A DNA stretch of 64,000 bases, from the NCBI GenBank assembly GCA_037176705.1, contig CM073890.1, positions 95,780,591 to 95,844,590 on the forward strand, read 5' to 3'. Source of the DNA: Molossus alvarezi (lineage: Eukaryota; Chordata; Mammalia; Chiroptera; Molossidae). The notes beneath the pieces were generated by a model. That model searched no databases, had not been told where the DNA came from, and saw only the letters and a program-made list of their open reading frames with translations. Made by a program: the position numbers and the translations under genes. Positions within the stretch are counted from its first letter, which is position 1. Every line of letters starts with the position of its first letter. Below, piece by piece: positions 1 to 11,439 of the stretch.

Positions 1-1352
1 TTTTCTTTTGGTGTTTTTGCTGGTGAAAATTTTCAGTTTTTGCTTTAAAAGTCCTTATTTCCTCTTCATGTTTGAAGGGTTTTTGTTGATTATAGGCTTC
101 TAAGCTATCAGTTAAAAAAATAATTTTGAAGATATAATTTTATTGCCTCCAAGTTACCACTATTTTCATAAAGAAGTCAGTTATCAGTCTTATGTTACTC
201 CTTTGAAGATAATCATATTTTTCTCACTGCTTTTACAATTTTATTGTCACATATGTATTTTAGTAGCTTTATACTGATGTACTTTTGTTTTTTGTTTTTT
301 TTTCCCTTTTTTTACTGCTTGAGATTTGTAAGGATTCCTAAGTCTTTGGCCTTATGTGTTGCGTCAGCGTTGGAAAATTCATGGTCATTATGTTTTCAAA
401 TATTGCTTCTGCTAAATTATTTATTTCCTTTCTTTCTGGAATTACAAATAATCATATGTTACTCCCTATTTTTCTATCCCATACGTCTCTCAAATATTTT
501 TTCTGTATTTTGGGAGACTTATTTTCTATATATGTTTTATGTGCATATATAATATTTGACCTGCCTTTCAGTTCAGTAATTATCTTTTCACCTTTGTCTA
601 ATTTGCTATCCATTAAATTCTTTTTGATAGTTTTCAAATTTCTATTTAAATTCTTAATCTTCTAATTCCTTGAAAATACTGATACTTATTTTAAATTACA
701 TCTGATGCCTTCGTTATCTGAAGTCTGTCTCCTCATCTTTATTTTTCTTTTGGTTTCTTATCATCATTTTCTAACATTATTATATCTTTTTGAGTGCCAG
801 ATGGTACGTGTGAACATTTTTAGAGATATTTCAAGTTTGTAGAGAATGTCATCTTCCTCCAGAGAAAATGTACCTTTGCTTCTGACAAGTGGCCACGGCA
901 GGAGCACTAGCTGTCCCAGACACGCAGTTATTCCAGTAGGTGCAGTGATGATTCAGAATTGGCTTCCGTCCCTGTGAAGACTGGCCTACTTCTTGTCTTC
1001 CCTGACTCCTAGGATGCAGCCCTTCCATGTCCCAGCCAACGCCCTGGGTATTCATCAAGGCCTCTTTTCCTTGCTGAAGCTCTGAATCCCATTTTCTGTC
1101 CCCATGGTCCCTGGAATCTGTCCAAAGGCATGCTCAGCTTCTCAGACTCTTAGCTGGTACTTTACTTAAAAATTATCAGACTGCTGTAAGAAAAAAGCAG
1201 CCTTAGCTGCCAGAATCACCTTTCTTGGCTTTCTTTTAATTCCAGATCTCAGCTCTTCAGTTTCTCATTGTCTCATCAGTTATTTGATGCCTCAAAAACA
1301 TATTTTACGTTTATTTTAGCTTTTCTAGCTGTTCTCAGGAGGTAGATTTGTA
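1..1352 (-). mobile_element. Ancient L1 non-coding (UTR) fragment
   Basis: The T-rich plus strand matches the general wording of old mammalian L1 (L1M-type) untranslated sequence read in reverse: a segment on ending in a 'gtgccag' phrase near 795, 'cttcctccagag' near 852, and 'cttttctagctgttctcagg' near 1321. Short open frames at 244-665 are by-products of low-stop T-rich DNA. The copy is highly diverged and has no visible TSD. The left end lies outside the window. Family assignment is from remembered consensus and is moderate. Confidence 0.5.
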
Positions 1353-1835
1353 CAAAACGATTTGGTTTATGATTGCTGGATATAGAACTTAAAAAAGAAC
1401 ACTTTTATTAGATTGATCAGACTTTGATTCTGCAAAGAGCACATGCATCATTTCAAAATAAATACTCTAACTTGAGAGAAATATTTAATATATACTATTT
1501 GGTTATTTCTTTTTTATTAAAGTAAAAGTGGCTAGTTTACTGCCAACAGGGTTTTATTTTCCAGATATTTTTCCAAAGTATATATGCAGATGATGATGAA
1601 AAAAGTAATTTAGAGGAAAAGAGCTATGAAAAGACAAATATTTTCAGATGTTAATGTATTTTCAGGGAACGGTTATGTAAAATCACTGAAATATTGTTGT
1701 GACTGACTAGTGATACTTAAAGGTAAAAAAAAAAACACTATGCATTTTTCTACCTAAATTTTTTTAACTGTAAAAACAAAATCATATTTTTTGTCAATAA
1801 TTCTACATAGGTGATATTTTATATTTCTTATTCTA
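1353..1835. other. AT-rich stretch, nothing recognised
   Basis: No open frame of note, no SINE head or tail and no tandem repeat. It may be decayed L1 joining the flanking L1 pieces, but nothing specific supports this. Confidence 0.4.
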
Positions 1836-2170
1836 TCATAGAAAGAGGCAAATGCCAAGTGTCCTATTATTAATGAAGTTAAATTTTACTACCCGCTTAA
1901 GGTGGTATCTGCCAGATTTTTTCATTGTAAAAATATTCTTGTTTCTATAATTATTAAGTAATTTGTGGGTACAGTAATTGAGATTTACGAATATAATCTT
2001 TTCCAACAGAATTATTAAAATGATTTTAGTAACAGACAACTGATGACGCTTGCCTGAATGAATTTAAAACTGGAGATTATAAAATTGTGCTTTTCCAATA
2101 CTATCGTTCCTTCTCTATTAGCTGTCATTCACCAAAGAAGAGTCTTTGTTGAGTATCACGTGAAGACTCT
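1836..2170 (-). mobile_element. Old L1M 3' UTR fragment
   Basis: The phrases 'cttaaggtggtatctgccag' (about 1898), 'gcttgcctgaatgaat' (about 2048) and 'tccttctctattagctgtca' (about 2108) occur in the same order as in the reverse complement of L1M 3' UTRs. A related stretch of L1M 3' UTR lies at 29640-30935. No coding potential and no TSD visible. Confidence 0.55.
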
Positions 2171-2288
2171 TCCTCCCCTGCCACTCTTTGTGACTAGCAG
2201 ATGCTCCAGAATTCGTTGCAGGTGAGTCTGGCATACATCCTCAGCCCTGCATTGCACACAGAATCACTCTCTAGATCAGTTAGTCCTT

Positions 2289-2562
2289 CAACAATTCTTT
2301 CTTTCTTTTTTATCCTCACCTGAGGACATTTTTGCATTCATCTTCAGATAGAGCAGGAGGGAGAAAGGGAGGAAGAGAGAGAGAAACATCGACATGAGAG
2401 AGACACATCAACTGGCTTCCACCCACACAACCTCAACCAGGGCCAGGGACAAACCGCAACCGAGGTACATGCCCCCAGCGGAACCGAACCTGGGTCTCTC
2501 TGGACTGCTGGCCGATGCTCTAATTGCTGAGCCAAACTGGCCAGGGCAACAATTATTTCTTT
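2289..2562 (-). mobile_element. Ves SINE, type A, with TSD
   Basis: A tRNA-derived retroposon read on the minus strand. Poly-T (the A-tail) starts near 2305, followed by TCCTCACCTGAGGACA (the reversed terminal hairpin), a GAGA-rich block and the reversed tRNA head ending GGCCAGGGC at 2547. The TSD is CAACAATTCTTTCTTT at 2289-2304 against CAACAATTATTTCTTT at 2547-2562, 15 of 16 identical. SINEs of this kind are transcribed by RNA polymerase III from boxes in the head and mobilised by L1 enzymes. The open frames here are artefacts of the SINE. Confidence 0.95.
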
Positions 2563-3944
2563 ATCTTCTTTTTGCCTAAGTTGATCAGAGTCGTTTTTTT
2601 CATACTTGCAATCCAAATTGTTCTTATTAATAACATTTGCAAAATTATTTTCTGAAAGTTGGCACCAATTTACAAAACTACTAGCAGTGTTTTTTAGACA
2701 CCAGTTTTTCTGTATTTCATTGCAATGTTTTAATGTCAAATACTAACCTAAACTTAAAGTAATTATATCTAATCTATAAAAGTATTTTGACTAATTGGAA
2801 ATGCAAGCCTAAATTGTAAAAAGACAATTGTTGTTTCTGTTTAACCATTTTATCAGTTTTTTTATTCCTAGAATGAGAAGTGACATCTACAAATATTCAC
2901 TGAGAATGTAGTTAGGGATTAGAGCTATAATGATGAATGGTTAATATCTTTGTAGCTAATCCAGTAGAGGAAACAAATATTGAACGATGCGATTACACTA
3001 CAAAGAACCTGCATTTCAATGAATCTCAGGTGCTTTGATACTTTTTTGATCATACCAGGAGCTTCCAGCAGAGTTTTCACACAACTATGTCATGATTGCC
3101 ACCTGGCTGGCAACAACTGTAAGATGTTATCAATTGCATGATTGGTCCTCATTTCAGAAATATAAAAATATGAAAAATGTGCATCTTGGAATTTATGAAA
3201 AATTGCAGCCAGTGTTCTGATAAAGACATTGGGAAAGAGAAAGCAGAGGTCATGGATGTGGCATCCAAAATGGAAGAAATTCTTCTGAAGGAAGTGAGTT
3301 CTCTGAGAACTGAAACATGAGCAGGAATTTGTGAAGAGAGTGGGAAGGAGGGTTTGAGGCAGAAGTCACTCCCTATCACATTCTCCTCATCTTTGAGTTG
3401 TGGGGTTTGGCGACTAGTTTAGAATATGTGCGCATATTTTAGTACTTTATTTTGTTTTAGCAGCATTTTTTAAAGGAATTTCTACCTGGAAGACTAATAC
3501 ATGAAACACATGGGGTAGTTGCTCTGACTAACAGAGTGGAGTGAGGTTGAATTCTACCCATTTCCCTTCCTCCTCCCTTTGAAGGGCTCCCAGCAGCATG
3601 GTTAGAGAGCCACGGGGCTAGATGGTCCCCAGATCCCTTCTACTGTTCATGGTCCGTAACTCAGTGTAGCGTGCTCATTTGGAGACTTTTCTGAAGCTCA
3701 GCTCAGCGTCAGTGAAAAGATTGCATAACGGTGAGTGACAAAGGTGGGCTTTGATACCAGATAGTCTGATTCCAAAACCCACTCTCAACCTCTTATTGTA
3801 CTGACTCCAACAGTGTTATTCCTTTTTTTTTTTTTTTTTTCCTATCTGTATAATGGGGCTAATACCACATTCGAAGGTCACTGAAGAACATGTGCTTTAT
3901 CTTTTTGCACGTGAGCAGTGTTCTTTTGGGTGTGCCCATACAGA
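2563..3944. other. Unique DNA with a weak LINE-like patch and poly-T
   Basis: No gene recognised. Around 2870-3030 the wording (a gradual A-rich region with 'gagctataatgatgaatgg') loosely resembles an L2-type relic. A pure T run lies at about 3822-3840. The minus-strand frame at 3149-3379 has no recognisable domain. Confidence 0.35.
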
Positions 3945-4500
3945 TCTTGTTTCTTTATTACTGCATCACCCAAAATTCTGTGGCTTCAGATCATAATACT
4001 GCTATATGTTATATGACTCTATGGCTGGGGATTTAGGCAGGCTTCAGCTAAGTGATTCTTCTGCTTCACTTGGTGTTGTGTTGGGGACGCAGTGTTATGC
4101 AGGTGGTTACTGGTCTGGCCTACAGGCTATATAACATGCCTATGGCCTTAGTAGGTATGACTGGAAGGTGACAGTCAGCTGTGTCCTTCTCCTTGGTGTG
4201 GCCTCAAGCCTTTTCACTTGGTCTCCATCAGGCTGATTGCCTTTTTTACCTAGTGGTTCAGGGTGCCAACAGTGAGTCTTCTAAGAGAGAAAGTAGACAC
4301 TGTTAGTCTCTTAAGGCCTGGGCCCAGAAATGGACACAGTACCATTCCTGCCATATGCTTAGTCAAAGCAGTCACAGGACCTACCCACCCTTTTGATGAG
4401 GGGACTGTCAGAAGATTTGAGGCCCTCTTGAATCTGTCCCAGGCTCTGAGAAAGAAGTGTGTGTGCACAGGCAGCTAGCACAGTGGATTGCAGTCTGGAT
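3945..4500 (+). repeat. Diverged interspersed repeat, family not named
   Basis: The stretch follows the pattern of a widespread mammalian repeat whose head reads like CATAACAAATTACC followed by AACTTAGTGGCTTAAAAC: 'tgcatcacccaaaattctgtggcttcaga' (3961 on), then 'ggcaggcttcagctaagtgattcttctgcttc', and later a decayed 'tcttaaggcctgggcccag' block. Better copies of what seems the same family are at 32235-32800 and 36805-37330. The family name is left open. Confidence 0.4.
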
Positions 4501-4586
4501 TTATATTTCTTCGCTCTGGTTTCAGGAGTGAGGGAACTGCAGTGTGCTAGAGCATCTGTGAGGCAGTCCACTGAGTCGTCCAAGTA

Positions 4587-4862
4587 TGAAGATCATTCTT
4601 TTTTTTTTTTTTTTTATCCTCACCCGAGGACATTTTTCCATTTTTTACTCAGATAGAGCGGGAAGGAGAGAGAGGAAGAGAGAGAAACATCGATGTGAAA
4701 GGGACACATCGAGTGGCCGCCACCCACACGACCCAACCAGGTCCGGGGACAAACTGCAGCCAAGGTACATGCCCTTAGTGGGAACCGAACCCGGGTCTCT
4801 GTGGACCGCAGGCTGACGCTCTAACCACTGAGCCAAACCGGCCAGGGCTGAAGATCATTCTT
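4587..4862 (-). mobile_element. Ves SINE, type A, with perfect TSD
   Basis: Minus-strand insertion bounded by TGAAGATCATTCTT at 4587-4600 and 4849-4862, a perfect 14-bp TSD. Internal order is poly-T, reversed hairpin (TCCTCACCCGAGGA), GA-rich block, and the tRNA-like head with a B-box-like GAACCCGGG reversed, ending GGCCAGGGC at 4848. Sharp TSD and low decay indicate a young copy. Confidence 0.96.
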
Positions 4863-6699
4863 TATCGTGGGAAGGAAAGGCTGAACATAGGAGCTGCTAG
4901 GACCTGTTTAAAGAAATCACCAGTTTTAGAAGAATCGGAAGGCCAGTTTGAATAATATAACTGGGCCAGGTGCCAAAGAGCAAGGTAGATATCATTTTAG
5001 GGCAGAAAAAAGTTTAAGGTTAAATGTTCTTTTACTGAGGCTCAAGAAATTACGCAGCTGTTAAGTATCGAGCTTCGGGATGGATGAAAGTTTTATTTCA
5101 GTGTCTTCTTTCCGGGATGAGACTGCGGTGACCTTGAGAAAAGGCGTCCAGTCGTGTAAATGCTCGTGATTACTCTGGGAGGAGAGGAGGCAGTAGAAAG
5201 GGCTAACTTAGGTTTAGGGATATGACGTAGAAGGTAAAATGAAACAATTGAGATGGTAATAGCCACCAAACAAATAGAGAGAAGCTAGTTGAGGCTTGAA
5301 AGGAAGGGGTAATCCAGAAGTTTTAGCTTCAAGAATTACTACAAGTTGGTTATGGATTTCAGAATGGGTGTGGGGGAAAGAGAAGGTGGAATTGAAAGTG
5401 AGAAATAGAAAATGAGAAGGAAGTTCTTGCAGACAAAGGAAACAGTGGAATTTGGCTTTGTGACTCAAGGAGAAAAATACCATGGGGGGGGAGGGAGTAT
5501 AGAAGAACCAATGAATGGCAAGACCAAAACAAACGAGGCCAACAGGCTTGTGGCAGAGAGAAGAAAGGCCGCACATGGAACACAACTGGAGGAAGTGGAA
5601 GGGTATGACCGAAGCTGAGATTTACTGGGGAGGCAAAAGAGAAGACTACAGTTATATTACAATGCTATTATTTTTACTTTTATTGTAATGGTTATTGTTA
5701 TTATTTTTGATATCTCTGTAGTTTTCCAGGGCAGTAATTTCAAACCTTTTCCACTCTCTAGGCTACAGTCTTATTTTCAGCCAGTGACAGTATCACCTAC
5801 TCTATTAAGAACATTGAGGCAAGTAATATCAACTTCATTGACTTCCTTCAGGTTTATATCAGATTGTCTGTGTACGTAGTAATTATCTCCTCTTCTTTAT
5901 TCTAATTTTAAATGTCCCTTCTTTTCCAAGGTACCCTCAATACTCTTCCCTCTTGCCGCCTGTGGGAATTGGCCCTTTAATTACCCATTTCTTTCTCAAA
6001 CGTTCAGCACCTCCTATTCTTCTGACTTCTTCTGAGAAGCAATTTTATGCTTTCTGTGGTGAAACTATTTTGTTCTTCTATTTGCTATTACAACAAACTA
6101 TACATTTAAAAATTTTTATTACTAAGCTTCCTGCAAAAGAACTCTACATTTTTTGAATCTACAAGTTAAATATTTAAAGTTTTAGGGCAGGAAAGAAGAA
6201 AGTATATCATTTAAAAAGAAAAGAAAATCACGCAGAGCAGGAGACAGAAACTCTTACTATCCCTCAGCCAAAGATGAGGACAGTGAAGCCAGTTATCTGG
6301 TTCTGGAGCTGAGGGAGGTGCAGATGAAGGACAGCGTGGACAAAACGCATCTGCAGGGAGTCGGTAAAGATCTATCCAACGGAAGAGAAAAAGGCAGGCG
6401 GACAGGAGAGTCATAATCATGGGCGTGAAGATTATACTTAATCTGATACCCTGAAAATGACAAATATAATGTAATACACACATCTACAGATACATGAGAG
6501 AGAAACAGAATAAAGGAAATGTGTTCCTGTGTGTGTATGTCTGTGTTTTATAAGAAAGTGCTAGATAATATTATTAACATTTTGTCATTTTGAAAGATAA
6601 ATTATAGACGTACCATATATAGTGTTAATCTTAAGTTAGATCTGTAAGAAATAGTATGTTACTTTGCTGCCTTTAAATCAACTTAGATCCTAATCATTG
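4863..6699. other. Unique DNA, no gene recognised
   Basis: A purine-rich part (4980-5650) gives overlapping open frames on both strands, including 123 codons on minus at 5214-5585, without any recognisable domain. A short G run lies near 5485-5492. The rest is AT-rich with scattered short frames. No SINE or clear LINE wording was found. Confidence 0.4.
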
Positions 6700-7240
6700 T
6701 AAGAAGTGGCTGGGAAATGCGGTATCAACCCTAATTATGACCCTCTCCCTTCTCTAGGATTACCCAGGAGTCCAGAGCCTCGTGTAGTACTCAGAAAACA
6801 AAGGCAGGGTTTTGAATTTCTAGCTCATTGTGGTTGCTGCTGATACCCTCACGACCCAGTGCCCACGAGCCTTGCAAATCATCAGTTCTGTGCTTCGCTG
6901 CCATGTGTTGAACAACACTCCTCTGTGGGCTTGCCGCTGGCCTGGGGGCTTTGCCAGGGAGCAGAGCATAAACACACAAAGGCAAGGATACCAGCGTGTA
7001 GGTCCGTCTCCTCACGGACTGCCTCGTCTCCGACAGTTGCATGCACAATCTCTGCGGTCTTGGCAGCCCCTGGGAAGGGAAGTGTCTGGCAGGGTGGAGG
7101 TAGGAATTCTGCCTTTATATGTTATGTTCTGGGTGCCACATCACACCCAGAATTAATATATAACCATAAAAGGCAATTCGTCAGCCTCTCCAGGAAGCCT
7201 TGTGAACCAGATACAAAATTTGGGTTCTAGGCCTTGGAAT
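6700..7240. other. GC-richer unique patch with overlapping open frames
   Basis: Base composition rises over its surroundings. Frames are open on plus (6830-7156 and 6859-7230) and minus (6791-7048). A pyrimidine stretch ending in AG (CTTCTCTAG, about 6752) and a GTAGG (about 7100) could be read as weak splice sites, but the frames between show no known domain and no codon pattern that I can defend. Unassigned. Confidence 0.25.
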
Positions 7241-8329
7241 TGTTGCTTTGCCAGGATGGGGGCTTTCTCTCTTTATCTGAATTTCCCATTCAAGTCTACT
7301 TCGGGACTTTCTGTGGGCAGGCCTGGCAATGACCATTACACCGAGGGAAAGATACTTTAAAAACCCGGCTACCTTCTTGGAAAGGGGGAAGGGAAGATAC
7401 AGAAGAAAAACACACATTAATACAGCAATAACCGTTGCCAAACATATGTAAATATATTTTATTACTTAGGGGGAACAAATTAGAGTGTATGTGGGAATGT
7501 TCTGATGAATGGACCATTTCCCTGGGATGTACTTGATTTCTGTTTTTCAAATTATAGTTTCCAAATATCCTGAGTAAGTTTTATGACAAAGACATAACTT
7601 CGATTTACAGTTGGATTTGTCGTAGTTTATTTTAATCATCTATTTTAGGAATTTATTTCTGGCATAAAGAATATGATAATGTCTTACTCTGAGCCTGAGT
7701 TTTGCTCACTGAAAAAAAAAAATGTTGTCAAAGACCATAATTAATTGTCAGTAATTAAAGGAAATTATATACTGGGATGTTGGCTACAATAACTGCTCAA
7801 TTAATATTGTGTGTTTTCTTTGAAAACAGCAAAGTATGATTGATGAAATTTCTGGGGCAGCTTTTCCCTGCAACATTTAGGGAAGTAATCAATAGAGATC
7901 AGTTGCCAAACCCTAGTATGTATCCACAGGCTAACCAATTTGCTCTAGTCCTCTTTAATATTTACAACCTTCTCTTCGTTTATGACACAGCAACACCATC
8001 CTTCATGTGAGGTGCTAGCTGGGGGGCCCCACCATTCTCAGCGAGTCTGGGCTTTGAGTTTTTCCTCAGTGGCGTGGAGAAGACTTCACACCGCGGAGGT
8101 CATCGCTCTGCAGCTTCCCCGGCGACTCATTGTACGTGTCTGTCAGTTGGCCAACTGTCATTCACAGAGCCGTCCCAGAAAGTCCCTCCACTGAAAAAGG
8201 GACCAGAACATAGCAATCTGCTCAATTAACCAGAAGTTAAGTCCCCCCTGATGTAAATTTCCCGAAGGGCAGAGTAGAAATAATGTAAAAGAAGCCATAT
8301 GTCAGAAGATAATGGCTGATCATTTCTTA
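7241..8329. other. Unique AT-rich DNA, nothing recognised
   Basis: No repeat family or gene recognised. The 70-codon frame at 7982-8194 falls in a slightly GC-richer stretch and matches nothing known to me. Confidence 0.4.
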
Positions 8330-8666
8330 GATGTGATAAAATACACAAATTTAAAAATTCAATAATTACAGCAAATTCCAATCATACTTGGATACATCAT
8401 GGAGCTGCAGAAGTGGAAAAGTGAAGAGAAGATTTTAAAAACAGAAGGGCAGATGCTACAGAAAATGGCAGACTAAGAACAGATGGAACAACAATAACAG
8501 ATCCGGGGAGTGGAATATTTACCTAAATTGCTGAGGGGGAAAAGTGTCCCTCCAGAATTGCAACCTTTGCTACATTTTTAAGAATGAAGACAAAATAAAG
8601 ACACTTTCAGACATGAAAACTTGAAAAAATGAGCTTGAGAACACTTCTTTCTGGGGTGATAAAAAT

Positions 8667-8945
8667 ATTCTAAAATTGCCCTGGCCGGTTTGGCTCAGCG
8701 GTTGGAGCGTCGGCCTGCGGTCCAGAGAGACTCGCGTTCGGTTCCCGCTAAGGGCATGTACCTCGGTTGCAGTTTGTCCCCGGCCCTGGTTGGTCGTGCC
8801 GGTGGCAGCCACTCGATGTGTCCCTTTCGCATCGATGTTTCTCTCTCTCTTCCTCTCTCTCCCTCCCACTCTATCTGTACAAAAAATGGAAAAATGTCCT
8901 CGGGTGAGGATAAAAAAAAAAAAAAAGAAAAAAAATTCTAAAATT
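8667..8945 (+). mobile_element. Ves SINE, type A, nested in old L1
   Basis: Plus-strand copy. The head GCCCTGGCCGGTTTGGCTCAG begins at 8678, a B-box-like GTTCGGTTCCCGC lies near 8738, and the 3' end reads TGTCCTCGGGTGAGGATA (a hairpin) followed by the A-tail. The TSD is ATTCTAAAATT at 8667-8677 and 8935-8945, perfect. This is one of only four plus-strand SINEs among 22. Confidence 0.96.
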
Positions 8946-9057
8946 AATTGTGGTGATGGTTGCACAACTCTGAATATACAAAAAAAAAACAACAAAAAAA
9001 CAAAAAACATTGTACTTTATACTTTGTTGTGTACAAATGAGTGGATTGTATGGTATG

Positions 9058-9492
9058 TGTAGAGGACTGAGGGTGTCCCCCTGAAATTTACATCTACTTG
9101 GAACCCCAGAATGTAACATTTAGAAATAGGGTCTTTGCAGATGTAACTAGATAAAGACCTCAAGCAGAAATTATCCCAGATTTAGGGCAGGCTTCAAATC
9201 CAATCATTGGTGTCCTTACGAGAAGAGAAGACACACAAAGACAGAGCGAGAAGGTCATGTGAGGATGGAAGCAGAGAATCAGTTATGTTGCCACAAACTG
9301 AGAATACTGGAAGGCTTCAGAAATTGGAAGAGGCAAGTAAGGATTCTCCCCTTTTGCCCCTGAGGAGTGTAGCACTGCCAACACCTAGATTTCAGACTTC
9401 TGGCCTCTGCAACTGTGAGATAATACATTTCTGATGTTTTAAGTCATCAAGTTTGTAGTGATTTGTTATGACAGCCCTAGGGACCTAATACA
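9058..9492 (+). mobile_element. MaLR (MLT1-like) solo LTR
   Basis: Starts TGTAGAGGACTGAGGGTGTCCCC and ends ACCTAATACA, with the MLT1 phrases 'aaatagggtctttgcagatg', 'ggtgtccttacgagaagag' and 'gatttcagacttctggcctctgcaactgtgagataat'. It is flanked by GTATG (9053-9057) and GCATG (9493-9497), a 5-bp TSD with one change. The family is endogenous-retrovirus-like (ERVL-MaLR). Only one LTR is present and there are no viral genes. It interrupts the old L1 tail. Confidence 0.8.
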
Positions 9493-9520
9493 GCATGTGA
9501 ATTATGTCTTGCTAAAGCGA

Positions 9521-9901
9521 ACGTACTGTATTGATGTTCTTGAAAAAGAAAGTAAATTGTCCAAGAAGGAATTCAGAGATGCAAGAAGGACTGATGAACA
9601 AGGGACTTGGGAACTACATGGTTAGGTTTGGAAAAAATTATTTGATGATATAAGTAGTAACATTTGATTTGGGTAGTTAAATTAAGGTAGAACATAAATA
9701 TTTAGCAAATATTTAGTAAGATAAGGGGGAAGTGATAGGAGTTAAAGGTTCAATATTTGGGAGGAGATTTAAAATACTGAAACATTTTAGATGTTAAAAT
9801 AAATTTGCATGTTGAAATCAATGAACAGTTAAATGAGTTGCACTAGCATATGAACTTTAAAAAACTGTATAAAGAAAAATGGAATTATAAAATTAAACTT
9901 A
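9521..9901. other. AT-rich stretch, possibly old L1
   Basis: A-rich sequence without open frames or a recognised element. It could be more of an old plus-strand L1, but no diagnostic phrase was found. Confidence 0.35.
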
Positions 9902-10185
9902 CAAAAAAAAGAAAGGGAGCCCTGGCCGGTTTGGCTCAGCAGTTAGAGTGTCAGCCTGCAGACCAGAGTCCTGGGTTTGGTTCCCACTAAGGGCACGTAC
10001 CTCAGTTGCAGTTTGTCTCCGGCCCCGGTCAGGGTCGCGTGGGTGGCAACCACTCCATGTGTCTCTCTCACATTGATGTTTCTCTCTCTCTCTTCCTCCT
10101 TCTCTCCCTCCTGCTCTATCTGAAGATAAATGCAAAAGTGTCCTCGGGTGAGGATAAAAAAAAAAAAAAAAAAAGGGAAAAGAAG
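9902..10185 (+). mobile_element. Ves SINE, type A
   Basis: The head GCCCTGGCCGGTTTGGCTCAG starts at 9919 and the terminal hairpin TCCTCGGGTGAGGA is near 10141, followed by an A-run. The flanks are both A-rich (an AAAAGAAAGGG-like string on the left, AAAAGGGAAAAG on the right), so the TSD is likely but its limits cannot be fixed. Read-through frames on both strands are SINE artefacts. Confidence 0.93.
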
Positions 10186-10309
10186 CCAAAGTCTCTTCAA
10201 AGACAAAAGTTGTCATCTTGTGTTTTAAAAAGGGTCTAGTGTATGCTATCTCCAGAAGGAATCTCCAAAGCAAAAAGACACAAAGGTCAAAATGAAAGCC
10301 AGACAGTTC

Positions 10310-10552
10310 TAAAGTGACTGACTGTTGCCCAGCCAGTGTGGCTCAGAGGTTGAGCATTGACTCATGCACCAAGAGGTCACCGGTTTGATTCCTGGTCAGG
10401 GCACATGCCCAGGTTGTGGGCCAGATCCCCAGTGTGGGGCATGCAGGAGGTGGCCAATCGATGTTCTCTCTCATCGATATTTCTCTCTCCCTCTCTCTCT
10501 AAAAGTGAATAAAGAAAATAATTAAACAAAATTTTTAAAGTGACTGACTATT
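10310..10552 (+). mobile_element. Ves SINE, type B (classical), with TSD
   Basis: The head GCCCAGCCAGTGTGGCTCAG starts at 10327, followed by 'ggtttgattcctggtcaggg', 'gttgtgggcc' and a CT-rich 3' part ending in TCTCTCTAAAAGTGAATAAA. TSD: TAAAGTGACTGACTGTT (10310-10326) against TAAAGTGACTGACTATT (10536-10552). It lacks the terminal hairpin of type A. Confidence 0.94.
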
Positions 10553-10744
10553 CTGGTGGGTACTAAGCTCTCTGCTGTTGTGTATGGTTGAAAATGTCCA
10601 TAATCAAAAGGCAAGTCAAAGAAAAAGGATATCATGAGTGAATGACAGACATTGACAACACAGGAAGAGATTTCTGTGAACGAATCTCTTCCAATGAATA
10701 AAGAATCATAGCCAAAATGAAAAGTTTCCCAGACAATAGAAGTT

Positions 10745-11150
10745 GGCAAAACTCAATCAAGAAGAAATCTTAGTACTCACATAACTATTAAAACATTAAA
10801 GCAGCAGTTTAAAATATCCTCACAAAGAAAGTACTGGACACTGACACTTTTACTACTGAGTTCTACCAAGGCTTCATGGCGGAGTTAATTGCAATGCTTT
10901 AAAACGTTTCCAGAGAACATTAAAAGAGTGAACACTCTCCAATTTATTTTACAAGGCTCATAAATTTTGAAACTAAAACCAGGCTAGAATATAATAACGA
11001 AAGAAAACGATCAGATAATCTCTTTCAAAAACATATATTCAAAAACTCCTAAACAAAATATTGGCAAACAGAACCTAGCAAAGGAAAAATATAGTGTAAA
11101 AATATACAAGTTGACTACATCCTAACAAAATATCCTGTGCTAAAAGTTGG
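10745..11150 (+). pseudogene. Ancient L1 ORF2 fragment (reverse-transcriptase N-side)
   Basis: Decayed plus-strand sequence resembling the L1 ORF2 stretch leading into the reverse transcriptase: a 'ttttactactgagttctaccaag' block (around 10848) and 'aaaactcctaaacaaaatattggcaaac' (11041 on), the equivalent of a KxLNKILAN-like motif. All frames are broken by stops. It is unrelated to the opposite-strand L1 piece at 11440. Confidence 0.6.
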
Positions 11151-11439
11151 TCTCCTGTAGTTTTTAACCTTTTACAGGAGGCCATCAAGACAACCAGACC
11201 TTGCCTGGTTTTCCCTCTGCATCGTTGCTGGGAGAGTCTCTGTGCACCAGGCTCTGTTCTGAGCTCCTACCAGGATATGGCAAATGCCCCCAGAGAAGAA
11301 AATGGGCAGTGGCCATGATCAACATCTCACCTAGGGAGGACTTTTCTGTCTTTGGAAATTTCGTTCATCTAATCCTAATTGTTTCCATAGTTCTTCATTT
11401 TCATTACTTTTTGTTATTCATTTGAATGAATACATTCTA
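11151..11439. other. Short unique stretch
   Basis: Between two opposite-strand L1 fragments. A 74-codon plus frame (11201-11425) has no recognisable domain. Confidence 0.35.

Larger units (their letters stand above)
8330..9520 (+). mobile_element. Old L1M 3' end, split by SINE and LTR
   Basis: Plus-strand L1 3' UTR wording: 'aagaatgaagacaaaataaag' (8579), 'tctggggtgataaaaatattctaaaatt' (8651 on), resumed after a SINE as 'aattgtggtgatggttgcacaactctg' (8944 on) and 'ggattgtatggtatg'. It continues after the LTR as 'tgaattatgtcttgctaaagc' (9498). The old L1 is therefore the host into which the SINE (8678-8934) and the LTR (9058-9492) inserted. The left limit is approximate. Confidence 0.65.

Noticed and set aside
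6700..7240. Host exon between a TCTCTAG and a GTAGG
   Set aside because: Both splice-like words are common by chance and the frame between them resembles no known protein.
8678..8760. Functional tRNA gene in SINE heads
   Set aside because: The heads are tRNA-like in the promoter boxes only; they lack a full cloverleaf and occur as parts of dispersed SINEs.
8570..9062. 128- and 146-codon frames near the SINE at 8.7 kb
   Set aside because: They are translations of SINE and L1 3' UTR sequence in opposite strands.
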